Made by a program: the position numbers and the translations under genes
Source of the DNA: Anaerococcus urinomassiliensis
Lineage (GTDB): Bacteria > Bacillota > Clostridia > Tissierellales > Peptoniphilaceae
Assembly (NCBI RefSeq): GCF_900128425.1
Contig: NZ_LT635782.1
Span: 1,552,689-1,616,688 of the forward strand
Direction: 5' to 3'
DNA length: 64,000 nucleotides
The notes under the pieces: model-generated
What the model was told of the DNA's origin: nothing
Database searches by the model: none
The model's input: the letters and a program-made list of their open reading frames with translations, nothing else
Shown here: piece by piece, positions 25,538 to 33,610 of the stretch
How positions within the stretch are numbered: the first letter of the stretch is position 1
Layout: each line of letters opens with the position of its first letter

Positions 25538-26501
25538 TAATATCACCTCCTTTTATCAAATCTAAAATACCTATATAAGACTTATCAATCCTGCCAATAA
25601 AGTTTCTATCTTCGCATAAGCCTAGATCTTTTCTTACAATTTCAATCTCTCCTGCATATCGACCTGACAAATTGTTCATGATAACAAGGTCTCCCCTCTT
25701 TATCTGTCTAGGCTGGTCTGGACTGACATCCTTTTTCTTTCTTTCGTTTCTAATTATATAGTCACTTATGTCATTTCTAACTTTTATTTTTGATATCTGC
25801 TCATTGTTTTTTTTCCAAATTATAGGTAGGCTTATAACTCTATCATTTATAAATTTAACTATGCAATTTTGGCTATATTCGTCTACATCTTCGGCCAGAA
25901 TAATTTCATCCATCTTGTATTTTCTTTTTTGTTTTACTAAGCTAAGGTATGGATTCATATGCCTATCTTCTTCTAGTGTAGGCAAACCTTCAAAAACAGG
26001 TCCTCGAAGATTTATATTGCCTGGGACAAAGCTTGCAATTCTAATATCAAAAGATTTGATAAGCTCATTCTGTCTTAGGAAATATTCTTGGGATAGACCA
26101 GAAAAAACTAGCGGATAGTAATTATGAATTGCTATCATATTTGCCATATTTGCACCTGCTTTTGCCAAGTCTTCCAAAAACTTGTAATTAACAGTAGAGG
26201 CGTTTATAGCTATCTGGTTCTTGTTGGATAAATCTGATATTTCTTTTGGACTAAAGCCAAAATCAAGCCTTATAATTAAATCCATATCTAGTAAATCTGG
26301 ATGATCCTTTAGGGTTTGATTGTTGATATCTACACAAATATTAATATCTTTAGCCACATCCAACAAAGTTAGAAACTTATCATAAGTTTCATCACTTGCT
26401 GGATAGTGCAAGGATGTAAACAACAAATCAAAGCCTTTAAATTTTTCTATTTGTTCTTCAAAATCAGTATCATTTTCAAAGTATAAAGAAAATCCTAACA
26501 T
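25518..26501 (-). CDS. mupG: 6-phospho-N-acetylmuramidase (MupG, DUF871 family)
   Basis: A 327-aa DUF871 protein: an N-terminal TIM-barrel-like domain (LGFSLYF at the start, FTSLHYP near 29, INASTVN near 98, AIHNYYPLVFSGLS near 124) and a C-terminal cyclophilin-like domain (from about 215). In Staphylococcus aureus MupG splits MurNAc6P-GlcNAc inside the cell and is encoded in a mupG-murQ-murP-murR operon. The same partners occur here, which makes the assignment good, although many DUF871 proteins elsewhere are uncharacterised. The ATG follows the MurR stop directly (TAAATG). Confidence 0.88.
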   Translation of the reverse strand: MLGFSLYFENDTDFEEQIEKFKGFDLLFTSLHYPASDETYDKFLTLLDVAKDINICVDINNQTLKDHPDLLDMDLIIRLDFGFSPKEISDLSNKNQIAINASTVNYKFLEDLAKAGANMANMIAIHNYYPLVFSGLSQEYFLRQNELIKSFDIRIASFVPGNINLRGPVFEGLPTLEEDRHMNPYLSLVKQKRKYKMDEIILAEDVDEYSQNCIVKFINDRVISLPIIWKKNNEQISKIKVRNDISDYIIRNERKKKDVSPDQPRQIKRGDLVIMNNLSGRYAGEIEIVRKDLGLCEDRNFIGRIDKSYIGILDLIKGGDIIEFDRR

Positions 26502-27347
26502 TTACATATCCTTTAGTTTATTTGTCAGTAGTTTAGATGTTCTCATATTTTCATTAACTTTTTCTGTGTTTGCAGCAACATAGCCATAGTAAAGAATGTC
26601 CGTTATTATTTGTGATGATAGTCGTGAAGAAATAGCGCCATATCGCATTTCCCTTTCAATCTCTGGAATAAGGAGTAGTTCGTCAGTATTGTTAGCCAAA
26701 GCACTGTTAAGAGCCTTGCTAATGCTTACAACTTTCGCTCCTATATTTTTAGCGTATTCTGATGCAATCAAAATTTCTTTTGTTAATCCAGAATAACTAA
26801 TAGCTATCAGTAAATCATCTTTACAGATATTGCTAACTAGGGCTAGATTGGTATGAGCATCTACTTGGTAGAAAACTTTTTTCCCAGATCTTTGTAGTTT
26901 GTAGGAAAAATCTTCACATATCAAGCCCGAACTTCCCACTCCAGCAAGGTAGATATTATTTGCCTTGTTTATATCCTCTACGGCTGTCTTAATTCTCTGA
27001 TCATCAATCAGTGCATAAGTTTTTTCCACGGTAGATAAGACATTGTTCTTGCTTTTTGAAATAATATTTTCTATACTTTCGTCTTTCGATATTACCTCAT
27101 CAAGCAAGAATTCACTATTCTCTTCAATTGATCTTGCAACATCGATTTTAAAATCTATATAGCCCTTATAGCCTATTTTTTTGATAAATCTTATTATAGC
27201 TGATTGGCTAGTTTGAATAATCTCAGCAAGTTGTAAAGTATTATAATTAATTATTTGCTCGGGATTATCTATTATATATTCACCTATTTTTTTATCAGAT
27301 GGAGTAAAATCATCCCATCTTTCTTTGATTTTTATTAAATAATCCAT
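26502..27347 (-). CDS. RpiR-family regulator (MurR-like)
   Basis: A 281-aa regulator. An RpiR helix-turn-helix at about 1-77 (TPSDKKIGEYII, NTLQLAEIIQTSQSAIIRFIKKIGYKGY) is joined to a SIS sugar-phosphate domain at about 120-260 (NNIYLAGVGSSGLICEDFSYKL, LLIAISYSGLTKEI). It heads the MupG-MurQ-MurP operon, so MurNAc 6-phosphate is the expected effector. A 16-bp perfect palindrome lies between promoter and start codon and could be its operator. Confidence 0.9.
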   Translation of the reverse strand: MDYLIKIKERWDDFTPSDKKIGEYIIDNPEQIINYNTLQLAEIIQTSQSAIIRFIKKIGYKGYIDFKIDVARSIEENSEFLLDEVISKDESIENIISKSKNNVLSTVEKTYALIDDQRIKTAVEDINKANNIYLAGVGSSGLICEDFSYKLQRSGKKVFYQVDAHTNLALVSNICKDDLLIAISYSGLTKEILIASEYAKNIGAKVVSISKALNSALANNTDELLLIPEIEREMRYGAISSRLSSQIITDILYYGYVAANTEKVNENMRTSKLLTNKLKDM

Positions 27348-27359
27348 ATTACTCCTGTA

Positions 27360-27375
27360 AAGAAAAGCTTTTCTT
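27360..27375. promoter_or_regulatory. Palindromic operator candidate of the MurNAc operon
   Basis: AAGAAAAGCTTTTCTT is a perfect 16-bp palindrome 13 to 28 bp upstream of the regulator ATG and just downstream of the -10 hexamer, where a bound repressor would block transcription. Confidence 0.6.
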
Positions 27376-27381
27376 AAGTAA

Positions 27382-27409
27382 ATTATAGCGTATTAAATAA
27401 ATATTTCAA
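27382..27409 (-). promoter_or_regulatory. Promoter of the MurNAc operon
   Basis: On the minus strand TTGAAA (27404-27409) and TATAAT (27382-27387) are 16 bp apart. Confidence 0.7.
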
Positions 27410-27433
27410 GATGTTCAATATAATGTTAAATAA

Positions 27434-28075
27434 TTATTTTATATATTCAATCACATCTAATAATGAATCTACTTCTTTGTCGGCTTTAAAAGTTTTATGA
27501 AATGATGTATCGTGGATTATGAGATAGTCTATTCCACTTGACTTTGCTGCCAAGTATCCATTGTGGGAATCCTCAAGTATTAGGGCACGACTTTTATCAA
27601 CATTAGCTATTTCTGCGGCTTTTTCAAATATTTCTGGATTAGGTTTGCTATTTTCAAAATCTCCCCCAGATACTACAAAGTCAAAGTAGTCTTCTATATT
27701 TTCTTTTTCTATTAAGTATAGGATTTTTTCTTTGTCAGAAGATGAAGCTATACATGCTCTTATGCCATTTTCCTTTAGAAAATCCAATAGCTCAACAAGT
27801 CCCTCTTTTTTTATTGAATCATTGTAGTTTTTTAATCCTTCTTTCCTATAAGCATTAATTTCATCACGCAAATTCTTAGCTTTATCATAGTCCCCTAAAA
27901 TTTTGGCAAACTCATCTCTAACATTGTCTTCATTCATTCCGGCAATTCTGTTGCGAGTTTTTATATCAAAGCGAAAATTATACTTATCTTCAAATGCCTT
28001 CCAAGATTTAAAATAAAAAATCTCAGTATCAAACATCAATCCGTCCATATCAAATATTATCAAATCGTATTTCAT
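27434..28075 (-). CDS. HAD phosphatase of the beta-phosphoglucomutase group
   Basis: A 213-aa HAD subfamily IA phosphatase. Motif I is IIFDMDGLMFDTE with nucleophile Asp9, a small helical cap lies at about 15-80, then motif II ACIASSSDKEK, the lysine in GGDFENSKPNPEIF, and motif IV LILEDSHNGYLAA. The group dephosphorylates sugar phosphates or interconverts hexose phosphates. RBS AAAGGAGGG is strong. A 28-codon relict of a close relative lies at 29964-30050. Confidence 0.87.
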   Translation of the reverse strand: MKYDLIIFDMDGLMFDTEIFYFKSWKAFEDKYNFRFDIKTRNRIAGMNEDNVRDEFAKILGDYDKAKNLRDEINAYRKEGLKNYNDSIKKEGLVELLDFLKENGIRACIASSSDKEKILYLIEKENIEDYFDFVVSGGDFENSKPNPEIFEKAAEIANVDKSRALILEDSHNGYLAAKSSGIDYLIIHDTSFHKTFKADKEVDSLLDVIEYIK

Positions 28076-28149
28076 ATCAACCCTCCTTTATGTCTATTAT
28101 TTACCCAATGTAAATTTTCACAATATCTCTACATATTTTTTAAAAGAGA

Positions 28150-28183
28150 AAAACTCACAATACTGTATAATACTGTGAGTTTT
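28150..28183. terminator. Terminator of the GA-module protein gene
   Basis: AAAACTCACA and TGTGAGTTTT form a 10-bp stem around an AT-rich loop that itself can pair (AATACTG / TAATACTG). T-rich flanks favour the minus strand. Confidence 0.75.
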
Positions 28184-28225
28184 CCCCTAAATATATTATT
28201 TACTATTTTGTTGGATCCTATAGAA

Positions 28226-29764
28226 TTAGTATCCTAGTATACTTTCATATTCCTTTAGAACAAGTTTTGCTTGTTCCTGTAAATCTACAGATTCTTTGAG
28301 CAAACTTTCAAGTTGGCCTCTTACATCTTTTACTGTATTCGGTGTATATTTTAGTAAAATTCTTATAGCCTGAGCATAGATTTCATTCTCATTTAGGGCA
28401 AGTTTTAGTTTGTAGTAAGAATCTTCTAAATCTAATCTGTGATAGAAACCTTCACTAACGTACTTATAACCTTTTGCTACGTATATTAAATCACTTGATG
28501 AATCTTCTGACTCGTCCTTGCTGTGAGGAGGTTTTGCTGGATTGATTGGATTTTCACTTTCATTTTCTTTTGATGGTTTTTGCTTGCGAGAAGTATTTAA
28601 AGCTACCGCCTCATTGTATATATCGTAAATCTCAGCATTAGTCTTTGCCTTATCCATTCTTTCTTTGAATGATTCTTTTTCTGCATAGCTTAGTTTAGAC
28701 AAGGTCAAAAGATTATTTAAGAACATATCTTTGTAATCTTTATTTACAGACGAGTCTTCAGGCTTCTTGTCTCGTGAGTTATTTAAATCAATAGCTTGGT
28801 TATAGATATCATAGATTTCACCATTGGTTTTTGCTTTTTCTATTCTCTCTTTGAATGCTTCCTTTTCCTCATCTGTTAATTTTGATAGGCTTAGAAGGTT
28901 TTCTAAGAACATATCCTTGTAATCCTCATCTATTGTTGGTGTCTCTGGATCTTGAGGATTTTCTGGTTCTTGAGGGTTTTCTGAGGCTTTTTTAGCTTCT
29001 TCTAATATACCAGTTATAGCGCCTTTTGTTGGTGCCTTGTCTATTTGCTCTTTGAATGATTCTTTTTCTTTTTCTGTTAGTTTGTCTCCGTAATCATCTA
29101 TTTCTTTTTTTGCATTTTCTTTATCTTTTGCAAAGTTTTCTTCTCTTTCTTTCTTTTCTCTGTCGTATTCTGCATCTTGGTTTGCTGAGTATGCTTTGTT
29201 ATATGCTTTGTTTACTTCAGCTTCACTTGTTGCATTTGCTATTTCTTCTTTTGCTGCTGCTTTTTCTGCTTCTGTTAGATCGGATAGACCATCTATTTTG
29301 TCGCTATATTTCTTTTTATAGTCTTCAAATTCCTTAGCTTTGTCTGCTTCTGTTGAACCATTGCCTGGATTTTCTTCACCTGGTGTTGGTGAATTTTCTA
29401 AAGCTTTTATTTGTTCTTGAATGGCTGCAATTTTTTTATCCAATTCAAGCATTTGTGCATCACATTCTTCTATTACCTTTCTGTCTTTCTGATCCCATAT
29501 TTCATATTGTTTTAATTTTTCCTCAGGTAATTCGGATACCTTTCTATTATCTTCTCTCCAATTAATAGCATTTTTAGATTGAGCTTTTTTTCTATCTATC
29601 TCATTTTTTTCATTTTTTAGTTGTGTAATTTGAGCTTTAAGCTCTTCTATTGTTGGTTGACTTTCTGAAGCATAGGCAACATTTATATTGCTATTAGCTA
29701 GGTATGCTCCACTAAAAACTAAACCTGCTGATAATGCTACAGCTAATACTTTATTATTTTTCAT
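28226..29764 (-). CDS. Secreted protein with coiled coil and four GA-like three-helix modules
   Basis: A 512-aa exported protein. A signal peptide (1-32) ends VAYA-SES. Residues 36-122 are a coiled coil (EELKAQITQLKNEKNEI...). Four modules of the albumin-binding GA type follow: about 146-195, 207-258, 279-328 and 342-391, each with the core pattern LT-x-E-K-x-x-x-K-E-x-I-x-x-A-x-T. The last two are 80 percent alike (DYKDMFL starts both). Linkers are rich in Pro, Glu and Asn. The C-terminal 85 residues are a separate helical domain. There is no LPXTG, SLH or choline-binding tail, so anchoring is unclear. GA folds bind serum albumin in Finegoldia PAB and protein G; binding here is only inferred. 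Confidence 0.75.
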   Translation of the reverse strand: MKNNKVLAVALSAGLVFSGAYLANSNINVAYASESQPTIEELKAQITQLKNEKNEIDRKKAQSKNAINWREDNRKVSELPEEKLKQYEIWDQKDRKVIEECDAQMLELDKKIAAIQEQIKALENSPTPGEENPGNGSTEADKAKEFEDYKKKYSDKIDGLSDLTEAEKAAAKEEIANATSEAEVNKAYNKAYSANQDAEYDREKKEREENFAKDKENAKKEIDDYGDKLTEKEKESFKEQIDKAPTKGAITGILEEAKKASENPQEPENPQDPETPTIDEDYKDMFLENLLSLSKLTDEEKEAFKERIEKAKTNGEIYDIYNQAIDLNNSRDKKPEDSSVNKDYKDMFLNNLLTLSKLSYAEKESFKERMDKAKTNAEIYDIYNEAVALNTSRKQKPSKENESENPINPAKPPHSKDESEDSSSDLIYVAKGYKYVSEGFYHRLDLEDSYYKLKLALNENEIYAQAIRILLKYTPNTVKDVRGQLESLLKESVDLQEQAKLVLKEYESILGY

Positions 29765-29963
29765 ATTGTTCTCCTATTATAAAATTTAATATATTAATTT
29801 CGCTATTACTGTATGCCGATAATATAAGTTTACAACGGAAATATGTAAGGTTTGTGATAAGTTTTTGTAATGATTTTGAAATTTTTATATTTTGAATAAG
29901 TTTCATTAAAAGTTTGTTAGTATTAATTTTTTTTTATTATTAAACAATGATTATAATAATTAT

Positions 29964-30050
29964 TTACTTGCATTGCTGTAAATCATAATACATCTTCTCA
30001 GTGTCAAATATAAGTCCATCCATATCAAAAATTATAAATTCATAGTTCAT
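29964..30050 (-). pseudogene. Remnant of a HAD (beta-phosphoglucomutase-like) gene
   Basis: A GAGGAG ribosome binding site and ATG begin a frame of 28 codons: MNYEFIIFDMDGLIFDTEKM followed by YYDLQQCK and a stop. The first part is the HAD motif I of the gene at 27434-28075 (FDMDGL-FDTE). The rest of the protein is missing and the following 200 bp up to the secreted-protein gene show no further homology that I can see. It is a truncated gene with its translation start still intact. Confidence 0.75.
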
Positions 30051-30077
30051 ATTATCTCCTCATAATAACTTTACGCT

Positions 30078-30120
30078 AAAATCGGCAAAATAAAAAGCAC
30101 CTTTGTTTTACAAAGATGCT
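30078..30120 (-). terminator. Terminator of the S10-spc-alpha cluster
   Basis: On the minus strand AGCATCTTTG-TAAAA-CAAAGGTGCT (30096-30120, one wobble pair) is followed by TTTTATTTTGCCGATTTT. The same 18 bases follow the terminator at 50630. It lies about 125 bp after rplQ. Confidence 0.8.
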
Positions 30121-30180
30121 AGCTCTCTACTTTAAAATTGGCATTTTAGATTTGACATATTTTGACGCACAATTTCTTGG

Positions 30181-30210
30181 CATATAAGGCCGAGTTTGCG
30201 GTCTTATATG
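30181..30210 (-). other. Hairpin in the 3' region of the ribosomal operon
   Basis: CATATAAGRCCG-type arms (CATATAAG...CTTATATG with CCG/CGG inside) form a perfect long stem between rplQ and the terminator, without a T-run. It could stabilise the mRNA end or be a processing site. Confidence 0.45.
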
Positions 30211-30245
30211 TAACAGAGATTTAATATTTTATTTTCAATAGATTA

Positions 30246-30587
30246 TTAAACTAACTCTAAAATAGCCATTTCAGAGCCGTCACCTCTTCTTGGTCCTAGT
30301 TTAAGTACTCTTGTGTATCCACCATTTCTTTCGGCATATTCTGGTGCGATTTCATCAAATAGTTTTTGTACTGTTGATGGTTTATATATATAGCTTGCAG
30401 CTTGACGTCTGGTGTGAAGAGTGTTTGTTTTACCAAGTGTGATCATTTTTTCAGCTACTTTTTGTGTTTCTTTTGCACGTGTAACTGTTGTTTCAATTCT
30501 ACCATTATCAAATAATGATGTAACTTGGTTTCTTAGCATTGCGTTTCTGTGGTCACTTCTTCTGCCAAGTTTTCTTTTGTTTGCCAT
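30246..30587 (-). CDS. rplQ: 50S ribosomal protein L17
   Basis: A 113-aa protein lining the peptide exit tunnel of the large subunit. [21 protein letters not shown] and the end [16 protein letters not shown] are diagnostic. It is the last gene of the alpha operon, 9 bp after rpoA. Confidence 0.97.
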   Translation of the reverse strand: MANKRKLGRRSDHRNAMLRNQVTSLFDNGRIETTVTRAKETQKVAEKMITLGKTNTLHTRRQAASYIYKPSTVQKLFDEIAPEYAERNGGYTRVLKLGPRRGDGSEMAILELV

Positions 30588-30596
30588 TCTTACCTC

Positions 30597-31556
30597 CTAT
30601 TCATCTTTTAGTGTAAGGCCCAAATCATGGACCTTATTTTTTACTTCTTCTAAAGATTTTTTACCAAAGTTTTTGATAGCTTTTAGTTCTGCTTCAGTTT
30701 TATCAACTATGTCACCTACTGTATCAAAGCCTGCTCTTTTGAGGCAGTTAAATGAACGTAAGGATAGGTCTAATTCTTCTATAGTTTTATTTAGGTTGCT
30801 ATCACTAACTTCTTCTTCGGTGATTTCTTCTTCTACTTCTTCACTTTGGTCTTCTTCTACGAAAGAAGCGTTTGGTAATTCTTTAAAGTAGTTAAAGTCA
30901 TCTATTAAGATACCTGCTCCTTCTGCAAGGGCTTCTTGTGGAGTTATTGTTCCATTGGTCCAAACTTCTATTATTAGTTTGTCATAGTCTGTGATTTCTC
31001 CAACTCTGGTATTTTCTACATAATAGTTTACTTTTTCTACTGGTGTAAATGAAGAGTCGATTGCTATTGTTCCAATTGGATCTGATTCAGATTTGTTAAA
31101 TTCTGAAACTCTATATCCCTTACCGTTTGTAACTTCTAGTGAAATGAATAGTCTGGCTTTGTCATTTACTGTAGCTATATAATGGTCTGGGTTTGCAATT
31201 TCAATTGAAGCATCTTTGCTGATATCTTTAGCTGTTACAATCTTTGGTCCTTCGATTTCTAAAAATAATGTTACATCTTCATCAGAATGTTTTTTTACAT
31301 CAAGACCCTTGATATTTAATATTATTTCAGGAACGTCTTCTACTACTCCATCGATAACTGAAAATTCATGAAGTACGCCTTCTATGAGTATTTTAGAGAC
31401 GCTAGAACCAGGTAAGGATGATAATAACACCCTTCTCATACTGTTTCCAATGGTTGTACCATAGCCTCGTTCAAGTGGATATAAAGCAAATTTACCGTAG
31501 TTATCTTCTTCCTTTATATCCAGAATTTCTATTTTTGTATCTAATTTTTCGATCAT
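30597..31556 (-). CDS. rpoA: RNA polymerase alpha subunit
   Basis: A 319-aa alpha subunit. The N-terminal assembly domain (LDTKIEILDIKEEDNYGKFALYPLERGYGTTIGN, with RRVLLSSLPG) runs to about 230. An acidic linker (EEDQSEEVEEEITEEEVSD) leads to the C-terminal domain (IEELDLSLRSFNCLKRAGFDTVGDIV, KNFGKKSLEEVK) that contacts UP elements and activators. Order and length are normal. Confidence 0.98.
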   Translation of the reverse strand: MIEKLDTKIEILDIKEEDNYGKFALYPLERGYGTTIGNSMRRVLLSSLPGSSVSKILIEGVLHEFSVIDGVVEDVPEIILNIKGLDVKKHSDEDVTLFLEIEGPKIVTAKDISKDASIEIANPDHYIATVNDKARLFISLEVTNGKGYRVSEFNKSESDPIGTIAIDSSFTPVEKVNYYVENTRVGEITDYDKLIIEVWTNGTITPQEALAEGAGILIDDFNYFKELPNASFVEEDQSEEVEEEITEEEVSDSNLNKTIEELDLSLRSFNCLKRAGFDTVGDIVDKTEAELKAIKNFGKKSLEEVKNKVHDLGLTLKDE

Positions 31557-31588
31557 GGTATCTCCTTGAGTCTCAACTATTTTATTTA

Positions 31589-32182
31589 TTATTTAGAGTA
31601 GAACTCTACGATCATACGTTCTTCAACTGGAATATCAATATCTTCTCTTTCTGGGAATCTATTGATTGTAACTTTTAAGTTTTCTAAGTCTGAAGTCATC
31701 CAATCAACTACACCAAATGTAGCATTAGTTTCTTTGATTGTTTTAAATAAAGTATTGCTTCTAGATTTTTCACGAACTTCTATTACATCGCCTACTTCTA
31801 CTAAGTATGATGGGATGTCTACTTGTTTGCCATTTACTAGTAAGTGGCCGTGTGTTACGATTTGTCTTGCTTCACGTCTTGTTCTTGCAAGTCCTGATCT
31901 AAATGCTATATTATCTAATCTTCTTTCGCAAAGGATTATAAGTTGTTCACCTGTTTGTCCTTTGATTTTTGTAGCTTTATCGTAATATCCTCTAAATTGT
32001 TTTTCAGATACACCATAGATAAATTTAGCTTTTTGTTTTTCTCTTTGTTGCATACCATAATCAGAAAGTTTGCCACGTCTTTGTGGTAATTGTCTTTTTG
32101 ACTCGCCTGTATAACCTAAGTATGCTGGAGAAATTCCTAAAGCTCTTGCTCTTTTATATACTGGATCTTTTGATACTGCCAT
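31589..32182 (-). CDS. rpsD: 30S ribosomal protein S4
   Basis: A 197-aa small-subunit assembly protein with an S4 RNA-binding domain (ERRLDNIAFRSGLARTRREA, IVTHGHLLVNGKQVDIPSYLV). It lies in the alpha operon between rpsK and rpoA. The N-terminal zinc cysteines found in some S4 proteins are absent, so this is the zinc-free form. Confidence 0.97.
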   Translation of the reverse strand: MAVSKDPVYKRARALGISPAYLGYTGESKRQLPQRRGKLSDYGMQQREKQKAKFIYGVSEKQFRGYYDKATKIKGQTGEQLIILCERRLDNIAFRSGLARTRREARQIVTHGHLLVNGKQVDIPSYLVEVGDVIEVREKSRSNTLFKTIKETNATFGVVDWMTSDLENLKVTINRFPEREDIDIPVEERMIVEFYSK

Positions 32183-32194
32183 TATTTCTCCTTA

Positions 32195-32587
32195 TTAAAC
32201 TCTTCTTCTTTTTGGTGGTCTACATCCATTGTGTGGGATTGGAGTTACGTCTTTGATCATTGTAACTTCAAGGCCAGCTGCTTGTAAGCTTCTAATTGCT
32301 GATTCACGTCCAGAACCTGGTCCTTTAACGTACACTTCAACAGTTTTTAATCCTTGATCCATTGCTTTTTTTGCAGCTACTTCTGCAGCTTCTTGTGCAG
32401 CAAATGGTGTAGATTTTCTGCTTCCTCTAAATCCTAATTGTCCAGCTGAAGCCCAAGATAATGCATTGCCTTGCATATCTGTTAGTGTTACCATTGTGTT
32501 GTTAAATGTTGAGTTAATGTGAGCTTGGCCACGTTCAACGTGTTTTTTAACTCTTCTTTTACGAGATGTTTTTGCTTTAGTTGCCAT
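32195..32587 (-). CDS. rpsK: 30S ribosomal protein S11
   Basis: A 130-aa platform protein. [20 protein letters not shown] and the end [18 protein letters not shown] are invariant S11 signatures. RBS AAGGAG precedes the ATG, 9 bp after rpsM. Confidence 0.98.
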   Translation of the reverse strand: MATKAKTSRKRRVKKHVERGQAHINSTFNNTMVTLTDMQGNALSWASAGQLGFRGSRKSTPFAAQEAAEVAAKKAMDQGLKTVEVYVKGPGSGRESAIRSLQAAGLEVTMIKDVTPIPHNGCRPPKRRRV

Positions 32588-32596
32588 TTATTCTCC

Positions 32597-32941
32597 TTAA
32601 CCCTTTCTGTTTTTTCTTGTTCTAGCGTTGTTTTTTGTATTTTGTCCTCTTACTGGAAGACCTGCTTTGTGTCTTAATCCTCTATATGAACCAACTTCAC
32701 GTAGTGCTCTTATGTTCATTGATGTTTCACGACGAAGGTCACCTTCGATTGTGTAGTGATTTAGTTGTTCACGGATTTTACCTAACTCTTCTTCAGTAAG
32801 ATCTTTCATTTTAGTATCAGGGTTGATTCCTGTGTTTTTTAGTATTTCGTTTGCAGTTGCACGTCCTATACCATAGATATAGGTAAGGCCAATTTCTGCT
32901 CTTTTTTCTCTTGGTAAGTCTATACCAGCTAATCTAGGCAT
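32597..32941 (-). CDS. rpsM: 30S ribosomal protein S13
   Basis: A 114-aa head protein contacting tRNA and the large subunit. [25 protein letters not shown] opens the protein and [18 protein letters not shown] closes it. It is slightly shorter than the common 121-aa form. Confidence 0.98.
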   Translation of the reverse strand: MPRLAGIDLPREKRAEIGLTYIYGIGRATANEILKNTGINPDTKMKDLTEEELGKIREQLNHYTIEGDLRRETSMNIRALREVGSYRGLRHKAGLPVRGQNTKNNARTRKNRKG

Positions 32942-32950
32942 TAAACCCTC

Positions 32951-33064
32951 CTAACCTTGTCTTTGTTTATGTTTTGGATTCTCGCAAATTACCATAACTT
33001 TACCATTTCTTTTGATAATTTTGCATTTATCACACATTTTTTTAACTGATGCTCTAACTTTCAT
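32951..33064 (-). CDS. rpmJ: 50S ribosomal protein L36
   Basis: A 37-aa zinc-ribbon protein read directly from the sequence: [37 protein letters not shown]. Cys11, Cys14, Cys27 and His32 form the zinc site of the C+ type. It lies 9 bp upstream of rpsM, with GATAGGAG before the ATG. Confidence 0.96.
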   Translation of the reverse strand: MKVRASVKKMCDKCKIIKRNGKVMVICENPKHKQRQG

Positions 33065-33116
33065 GTTATGCTCCTATCTGTTAACCTTATGCTTTATAGA
33101 ATAGTCATAATTTTAG

Positions 33117-33270
33117 TTTGTAATCTTTCGGATTTTCCACCCAAGATGATGTCCTCTCGCTTGGACTTTCGTCCTCGCTCGCTTAGTTCTCTGGATTCGC
33201 TTGATGCTTCGCATCTTCGCTTATCTCAGAGATGAAAAATCCTTCGGATTTTCCACCCAAGATGATGGGA
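33117..33270. repeat. Hairpin array between infA and rpmJ
   Basis: A 25-bp direct repeat (33127-33151 and 33243-33267, starting TTCGGATTTTCCACCC) flanks a row of mini-hairpins. On the minus strand these include AATCC-GAA-GGATT, GATGC-GAA-GCATC and GGAC-GAAA-GTCC, spaced by AAGCGA, which occurs four times. It lies inside the ribosomal operon, where the genes are otherwise about 10 bp apart, so it looks like an inserted intergenic repeat that is transcribed with the operon. Confidence 0.7.
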
Positions 33271-33489
33271 CTATTTTTTACGCCAAGTAATGCGTCCTTG
33301 GCTTAAGTCGTATGGAGATAATTCTACTGTTACTTTATCTCCTTCTAGTATTCTTATGCTGTTCATGCGGAGTTTGCCTGATAAGTGGGCTTGTATTTCG
33401 TGTCCATTTTCTAGTTCTACTTTAAATATTGCATTTGGTAGAGCTTCTGTGACAACTCCTGTAACTTCTATAGCATCTTTTTTTGACAT
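33271..33489 (-). CDS. infA: Translation initiation factor IF-1
   Basis: A 72-aa OB-fold protein that blocks the ribosomal A site during initiation. [40 protein letters not shown] and the end [11 protein letters not shown] are diagnostic. AAAGGAGG precedes the ATG. It follows adk after a 120-bp gap where most Firmicutes carry map. Confidence 0.97.
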   Translation of the reverse strand: MSKKDAIEVTGVVTEALPNAIFKVELENGHEIQAHLSGKLRMNSIRILEGDKVTVELSPYDLSQGRITWRKK

Positions 33490-33610
33490 ATATAGAACCT
33501 CCTTTAATTCTTCAACATGTCTTAAAAAATCTTACTTTTGCCTTAACTTAATAAGACATATCTTAGAAACTAATTAAAGATTCTAATGTAACTTTTGTTT
33601 TTGCCATAAG

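Noticed and set aside
25538..25546. GTG start for MurQ
   Set aside because: The GTG is part of the AGGAGGTG ribosome binding site; the TTG eight bases downstream is better placed.
28226..28300. LPXTG sorting signal on the GA-module protein
   Set aside because: The C-terminus is a charged helical domain without LPXTG, hydrophobic stretch or basic tail.
33127..33267. Direct repeats resembling a CRISPR array
   Set aside because: Only two repeat copies, the interior is made of hairpins rather than spacers, and there are no cas genes.
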